Positions 35,011 through 36,743 of a stretch of DNA of 36,743 bases are shown piece after piece. Made by a program: the position numbers and the translations under genes. The DNA is from Elusimicrobiota bacterium. GTDB taxonomy: Bacteria; Elusimicrobiota; Elusimicrobia; Elusimicrobiales; UBA9959. The DNA lies in assembly GCA_016207645.1 (NCBI GenBank), contig JACQPH010000111.1, forward strand, positions 1 to 36,743. Reading direction: 5' to 3'. Below the pieces are notes generated by a model, which was not told where the DNA came from, ran no database searches, and saw nothing but the letters and a program-made list of their open reading frames with translations. How positions within the stretch are numbered: the first letter of the stretch is position 1; every line of letters begins with the position of its first letter.

Positions 35011-36213
35011 ATGGACCTGATAAAGCTGTTCGAACTTGATAAACTCGCTAAAAAAGAAGCCGGACGATTTAACAAGCGCCGCCGCCTTTATGAAGTCATT
35101 CTTAACACGGCAGGCAGGGCATTCACCGGTATAGTCGGGCCGCGGGGCGCGGGAAAAACTGTGCTTCTCAGGCAGTTCGCGCTTGGAGATGCTGATTCCT
35201 TCTATCTATCTCTTGACACCTTCGCCGGCGCGGACCTGTTCGCGCTGGCAAAGACGCTGGCCGGGAAATACGGAGTTAAAACGCTGCTTCTCGACGAGAT
35301 ACACTTCTTAAAGGGCTACGAAGCCGCGCTCAAAAGCATTTTTGACTTTCTTGATCTGCGCGTCATCTTTACCAGTTCCGTGGCGCTCTCCCTCTTTGAA
35401 TCCGCGCAGGATCTGTCCCGCAGGGTAAAACTGCGTTATCTTTATCCGTTCTCGTTCAGGGAATACCTCTATTTTAAGGAGTCGGTATTGCTGGAGCCGC
35501 TCAAGCTCGACGAGATAGCGCGGAATGCGTGGACGTCCGGGCATATGCGGCAAGGCTACCTCTTTGACGAATATCTTAAAGGAGGGCTTTTCCCTTTCTC
35601 CCTGGAAGAGCCCGACGCGCTGCCTATCCTGGAAAACATCCTGGAAAAGATAATAACCCGCGACATCCCCGGCGTGGCGGGGCTGCGCAGCGATGAGATC
35701 GGCTCCATAAGCAACCTGGTGAGGTTTGCGGGTAAATCCGCGCCGGAAGACATAAACTATTCCACCATAGCGCGCAATATCGGCGTCACTAAATACAAGG
35801 CGGAGCAATATGTGCGCCTGCTGGAGAGGTCCTTCGTCTTGAACCCGGTGCTGCCCGCCGGGACCAATGTGCTGAGGGAGCCGAAGGTTCTTATGTGCCT
35901 GCCTTTCCGCCTGCTCTACCGGAGTTATGAGGACGCGGCGGGCGGGCTTCGCGAGGATTTTGCGGCGCAGGCTCTGCGGATGCGCTGCGGCGGGCTGCAC
36001 TACCTCAAGTCCACCCGCGGAGAAAAAACCCCGGATTTTCTCGTCGAAGAAGACGGAAAGGATTTTGTGGTGGAGGTCGGCGGGAAAGGTAAAGGGCTAA
36101 GCCAGTTTAAGGGTTACCGCGCGGAGTCAAAACTTATACTAAGCCATTCATTGGAGGCCGCGGGAATAAAAAAACCTTTATTCCTGCTCGGGTTCCCGCC
36201 AGACCAGCGGTAA
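35011..36213 (+). CDS. AAA_14/DUF4143-type ATPase
   Basis: FTGIVGPRGAGKTVLLRQFAL Walker A, KTLLLDEIHFLKGYEAALKSIFDFL Walker B, LRVIFTSSVALSLFES, SFREYLYF, C-terminal TPDFLVEEDGKDFVVEVGGK; preceded by AAAGGAGG. Confidence 0.9.
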   Translation: MDLIKLFELDKLAKKEAGRFNKRRRLYEVILNTAGRAFTGIVGPRGAGKTVLLRQFALGDADSFYLSLDTFAGADLFALAKTLAGKYGVKTLLLDEIHFLKGYEAALKSIFDFLDLRVIFTSSVALSLFESAQDLSRRVKLRYLYPFSFREYLYFKESVLLEPLKLDEIARNAWTSGHMRQGYLFDEYLKGGLFPFSLEEPDALPILENILEKIITRDIPGVAGLRSDEIGSISNLVRFAGKSAPEDINYSTIARNIGVTKYKAEQYVRLLERSFVLNPVLPAGTNVLREPKVLMCLPFRLLYRSYEDAAGGLREDFAAQALRMRCGGLHYLKSTRGEKTPDFLVEEDGKDFVVEVGGKGKGLSQFKGYRAESKLILSHSLEAAGIKKPLFLLGFPPDQR

Positions 36214-36283
36214 GCGCGTTCTCCGGAGGCGGGCGCCTTTATGAGATATGGGGTGTCTTGCTCTGTCAAGACCTGCGTGGGCC

Positions 36284-36311
36284 TTGACAAAAGCTTTTTA
36301 TCTGCTATAAT
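36284..36311 (+). promoter_or_regulatory. Strong sigma70 promoter
   Basis: TTGACA - 16 bp - TATAAT. Confidence 0.85.
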
Positions 36312-36332
36312 ATATTTGCGGAGCGGTGTAGT

Positions 36333-36445
36333 GCCTCGCCCATCTGGCTTGGTAGTGCGCAGGTGCGGTGCAGTTGCGGGTAGTCGCGGTCGCAGACAGA
36401 CGCGGTGCGGTGTGAGGCGCGGTGTGTGTCCCAGATGGGCGAGGC
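36333..36445 (+). ncRNA. Long hairpin at the 5' end of a structured leader RNA
   Basis: GCCTCGCCCATCTGG (36333-36347) is the perfect reverse complement of CCAGATGGGCGAGGC (36431-36445); starts about 15 nt after predicted +1. Confidence 0.6.
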
Positions 36446-36461
36446 GTTTGGTTTTAAGTAT

Positions 36462-36545
36462 CCGATAATAGCAAAGCCGGCTAAAGCCGGCGGCGCAAAG
36501 CTAAGACCCGCTAAATACGCGGGGGTCAGGCTGCCGAAGATGAAA
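36462..36545 (+). ncRNA. GEMM-family (cyclic dinucleotide) riboswitch-like module, tentative
   Basis: CGATAATAGCAAAGCCGGCTAAAGCCGGCGGCGCAAAGCTAAGACCC...GGGTCAGGCTGCCGAAG resembles the GEMM-I core pattern (GCAAA..hairpin..GCGCAAAGC..hairpin..GCTGCCGAA); no alignment run. Confidence 0.4.
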
Positions 36546-36574
36546 GACCGTCCGGTTCTTGCCGGCCGCGTTGG

Positions 36575-36657
36575 AACGGATTTAGGCCGTTTCTGCTGTC
36601 TTCGGGGTATCAGCCCGTCACCGGGTTAAGGCGGAGAGAGCAGAGGCGGTCTTTTTT
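36575..36657 (+). terminator. Intrinsic terminator / expression-platform candidate
   Basis: GCCGTTTCTGCT pairs with AGCAGAGGCGGT (12 bp incl. wobbles) before CTTTTTTT; AAAGACCG (36543-36550) can alternatively pair with CGGTCTTT. Confidence 0.65.
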
Positions 36658-36672
36658 TGGGCGGGAGGAAAA

Positions 36673-36743
36673 ATGTTCTGCGCGGCTAAAGACGTAGAAA
36701 CATATTCCTGGCGGGTTCCGGCCCGTCCACATCCATATAATAT
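36673..36743 (+). CDS. Start of an ORF running off the window (MFCAAKDVETYSWRVPARPHPYN...)
   Basis: ATG 36673 preceded by GGGAGGAAAA; open to the window end. Confidence 0.4.
   Translation, partial: MFCAAKDVETYSWRVPARPHPYN

Noticed and set aside
36333-36445. Retron msr-msd, tmRNA, RNase P RNA or 6S RNA
   Set aside because: No reverse transcriptase follows in view; no GAGGAAAGUCC/ACAGAA (RNase P), no CCA-terminated acceptor/tag (tmRNA), and length and bubble pattern do not fit 6S.
36241-36629. Small ORFs 36241..36468 and 36405..36629
   Set aside because: Overlap the promoter and structured leader RNA; R/G/V-rich, no Shine-Dalgarno.
1-36743. tRNA/rRNA genes and complete IS elements
   Set aside because: No tRNA-like cloverleaf, rRNA segment or transposase ORF was recognised on either strand.

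Overview
The window is a 36.7 kb, GC-rich locus in which every supportable gene lies on the + strand. Gene content and codon style suggest an uncultured Elusimicrobiota-like bacterium (inference only). The core is a Tad/Flp-type pilus or secretion cluster in two blocks. Block 1 holds class-III-signal (G^Q[TN]T[VI]EYLL) pilin-like proteins, a TadE-like protein, CpaB/RcpC, a very short secretin, a fused TadZ-TadA ATPase, TadB with an unusual exported N-terminus, TadC and a TPR protein. Block 2 holds a third pilin-like protein, TadG/TadE-like proteins and an FtsH-type AAA zinc protease. A dense signalling set lies around and between them: GAF-GGDEF, HAMP sensor, OmpR-type regulator with a degenerate receiver, CheY-like receiver, sensor kinase, receiver-kinase hybrid and NarL-type regulator. 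PorV-like and FlgD-Ig-like surface proteins are also present. Four non-coding signals look most worth following. (1) Six upstream regions share an 11-bp-period direct-repeat box followed by exactly 10 bp and a -10-like hexamer (PhoB/OmpR-like architecture), and two of these imply leaderless starts. (2) Heptanucleotide-period arrays, often paired as inverted repeats, fill gene junctions, run into signal/leader-peptide codons, and in two cases start at a predicted +1. (3) A palindromic mosaic repeat recurs, with compensatory arm changes between copies. (4) A lower-GC right end carries a DUF4143-type ATPase behind tandem promoters with an embedded operator-like repeat, then a strong promoter driving a structured leader RNA: a 15-bp perfect stem, a GEMM-like module and a terminator.
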